A DNA stretch of 16,085 bases, taken from assembly GCA_045576675.1 (NCBI GenBank), contig JAZNGX010000112.1, positions 1 to 16,085 of the forward strand, in the 5' to 3' direction. Below the pieces are notes generated by a model, which was not told the DNA's origin, searched no databases, and worked only from the letters and a program-made list of their open reading frames with translations. Numbering within the stretch: position 1 is the first letter of the stretch; the number at the start of each line of letters is the position of its first letter. This DNA is from JAZNGX01 sp045576675. Its GTDB lineage: Bacteria > Bacillota > Clostridia > Monoglobales > Firm-18. The position numbers and the translations under genes are program-made. Positions 14,503 through 16,085 of the stretch are shown here, piece after piece.

Positions 14503-16005
14503 GTGTCAGAGCAAACAAAAGACAATGTAATTGCACCACAGGAAGATTTAAATGAAATATTAAAGGTACGTCGTGAAAAGCTGGCAGAGCTTATTGAAAA
14601 TGGTAAAAACCCTTATGAAATCACAAAGTTCGACAGACAGCATTCAACCAAACAGATAATTGATAACTATGACGAGTTTGAAGGCAAAAATGTTGTGGTT
14701 GCCGGTAGACTGATGTCTAAACGTGGTATGGGTAAAGCAAGCTTCTGTGACCTTGCAGACCGTGACGGCAAAATCCAGCTTTATATCAGAAAAGATGAAG
14801 TTGGTGATGAAACATATGCAGAAGTCAAAAAAATCGATATCGGTGATATTGTGGGTATCAGCGGTGAAGTTTTCACAACTCACAAGGGTGAAATCTCAAT
14901 TAAAGTACAAACCTTACAGTTACTTACTAAATCATTGCAACCACTTCCCGAAAAGTATCACGGCTTAAAAGACCCTGATTTACGTTATCGTCAGCGTTAC
15001 GTTGACCTTATTGTTAATCCTGAGGTTAAGGATACTTTTGTTAAAAGAAGTAAAATTATCAGCTCTATCAGAAATTATCTTAACTCTAATGATTTTCTTG
15101 AAGTTGATACTCCTATTCTTAATACAATTTCAGGCGGTGCTACTGCAAGACCGTTTATAACTCACCATAACACTTTGGATCTTGATATGTACTTAAGAAT
15201 AGCTCCAGAATTATACTTAAAACGTTTAATTGTCGGCGGTATGGAAAAGGTTTACGAGCTTGGCAGAATGTTCAGAAACGAAGGAATGGACACAAAACAC
15301 AACCCTGAGTTTTCAATGATAGAAATTTACCAGGCTTATGCAAATTATGAGGATATGATGAATCTGACAGAAAATCTTATCTGTCATGTTGCAAAAGAAG
15401 TTCTTGGTACAACTGAAGTTACTTATCAGGGAGAAACAATTAATCTTGGTGCTCCTTGGGAAAGAATCACTATGGTTGACGCTGTTAAAAAATATGCAGG
15501 TGTTGACTTTGATTCAGTTTCAACGGATGAGGATGCCCGTGCTTTAGCAAAAAGTGTTGGTGTTCCGGTGGATGATGATTGTTCATGGGGTAAAGCATTG
15601 AGTATTGTTTTTGAAGAACGTTGTGAAGACAAGCTAATTCAGCCTACATTTGTAATGCATTATCCTGTTGAAATATCACCTCTTGCAAAACGTATGCCTG
15701 AAAACAAAGAAATGACAGAACGTTTTGAAGTATTTATTACAGGTCGTGAATTTGGTAATGCATTCTCAGAATTAAATGACCCGATTGACCAGAAACAGCG
15801 TTTTGAAGCTCAGGTTGCAGCACGTGAAGCTGGTGACGAAGAAGCTGGTATGATGGATACTGACTATGTAACAGCTTTGGAATATGGTCTTCCTCCTACG
15901 GGCGGTCTTGGTATTGGTGTTGACAGACTTATTATGCTTTTAACAGATAGTGCTTCAATTAGAGATGTATTGCTATTCCCAACAATGAAGCCACTTGATA
16001 AGTAA
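14503..16005 (+). CDS. lysS: Lysyl-tRNA synthetase, class II
   Basis: Charges tRNA-Lys with lysine in the cytosol. The 500-residue protein has the full bacterial layout: an N-terminal OB-fold anticodon-binding domain (about 60-145, NVVVAGRLMSKRGMGKASF) and a class II catalytic core with motif 1 around 178-205, motif 2 YELGRMFRNEGMDTKHNPEF (251-270) and motif 3 GLGIGVDRLIMLL (468-480). It starts with GTG at 14503, set by TAGGAGG (14489-14495), which overlaps the greA stop codon. Nothing unusual was found in the conserved residues. Confidence 0.97.
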   Translation: MSEQTKDNVIAPQEDLNEILKVRREKLAELIENGKNPYEITKFDRQHSTKQIIDNYDEFEGKNVVVAGRLMSKRGMGKASFCDLADRDGKIQLYIRKDEVGDETYAEVKKIDIGDIVGISGEVFTTHKGEISIKVQTLQLLTKSLQPLPEKYHGLKDPDLRYRQRYVDLIVNPEVKDTFVKRSKIISSIRNYLNSNDFLEVDTPILNTISGGATARPFITHHNTLDLDMYLRIAPELYLKRLIVGGMEKVYELGRMFRNEGMDTKHNPEFSMIEIYQAYANYEDMMNLTENLICHVAKEVLGTTEVTYQGETINLGAPWERITMVDAVKKYAGVDFDSVSTDEDARALAKSVGVPVDDDCSWGKALSIVFEERCEDKLIQPTFVMHYPVEISPLAKRMPENKEMTERFEVFITGREFGNAFSELNDPIDQKQRFEAQVAAREAGDEEAGMMDTDYVTALEYGLPPTGGLGIGVDRLIMLLTDSASIRDVLLFPTMKPLDK

Positions 16006-16020
16006 AATGCTTTAATACCA

Positions 16021-16053
16021 GGTTTTTTTGGGGTGTATAACACTTCAAAAACC
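16021..16053 (+). terminator. Weak hairpin after lysS, possible terminator
   Basis: GGTTTTT (16021-16027) pairs with AAAAACC (16047-16053), and inside it GGGGTGT pairs with ACACTTC using two G-U pairs, across a two-base bulge. It starts 16 bases after the lysS stop codon. No clean T-tract follows, so termination here is uncertain. The remaining bases to the window edge show nothing further. Confidence 0.35.
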
Positions 16054-16085
16054 ATAATTTACGATAATTTGTACGAAAAATGCCC

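Noticed and set aside
1..16085. CRISPR arrays, tRNA or rRNA genes, insertion sequences or prophage genes
   Set aside because: None was seen on either strand. There are no regularly spaced repeats, transposase motifs or tRNA-like cloverleaf ends.

Overview
The window looks like a low-GC chromosomal segment of an anaerobic Firmicute, most likely class Clostridia and possibly a gut Oscillospirales/Ruminococcaceae-like lineage. The reasons are the AT-rich sequence, strong AGGAGG-type ribosome binding sites, sigma-A promoters, U-tract terminators, frequent TTG/GTG starts, a CarD-family regulator, a split PurH and a CdaR/PucR-like gene in front of ftsEX. All intact genes are on the + strand. The genus is not determined.

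Left end (1-945). This stretch has no intact gene. It holds the clear remains of a CarD-family transcriptional regulator on the - strand (221-718). Its start codon, stop codon, promoter, 5' leader hairpin and terminator survive, but the coding frame is broken in several places. To its left, a perfect-consensus promoter points out of the window. To its right, the divergent purE promoter carries a 10-bp inverted repeat that looks like an operator.

Unit 1 (about 899-8047). One tightly packed operon: purE, purM, purN, a stand-alone archaeal-type (PurO-like) IMP cyclohydrolase, a stand-alone AICAR formyltransferase (PurH without its cyclohydrolase domain), purD, L-lactate dehydrogenase and a metal-dependent amidohydrolase. 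It ends at a strong terminator. The purine enzymes cover steps from PRA/GAR through AIR and CAIR and the last two steps to IMP. purF, purL, purC, purB and purK are not in the window.

Unit 2 (about 8110-13240). A promoter with a tandem 9-bp duplication in its spacer drives a CdaR/PucR-like HTH regulator, ftsE, ftsX, a secreted PcsB/EnvC-like coiled-coil M23 peptidase and a membrane-anchored S41 (carboxy-terminal processing) peptidase. This is a cell-division and wall-hydrolysis module: FtsEX is an ATP-driven transmembrane switch and the M23 protein is its likely periplasmic partner. The unit ends at a strong hairpin whose 3' arm is also the only ribosome binding site of the next gene.

Unit 3 (13239-16085). 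A 227-residue protein I do not recognise comes first, with a probable TTG start. A perfect-consensus promoter inside its last codons then drives greA and lysS, both standard housekeeping genes. A short AT-rich tail with a weak hairpin closes the window.

I found no CRISPR array, tRNA, rRNA, insertion sequence or phage gene. The most notable items are the recently broken carD locus with intact signals, the PurH function split over two adjacent genes, and several overlapping regulatory arrangements (terminator/RBS and promoter/CDS).
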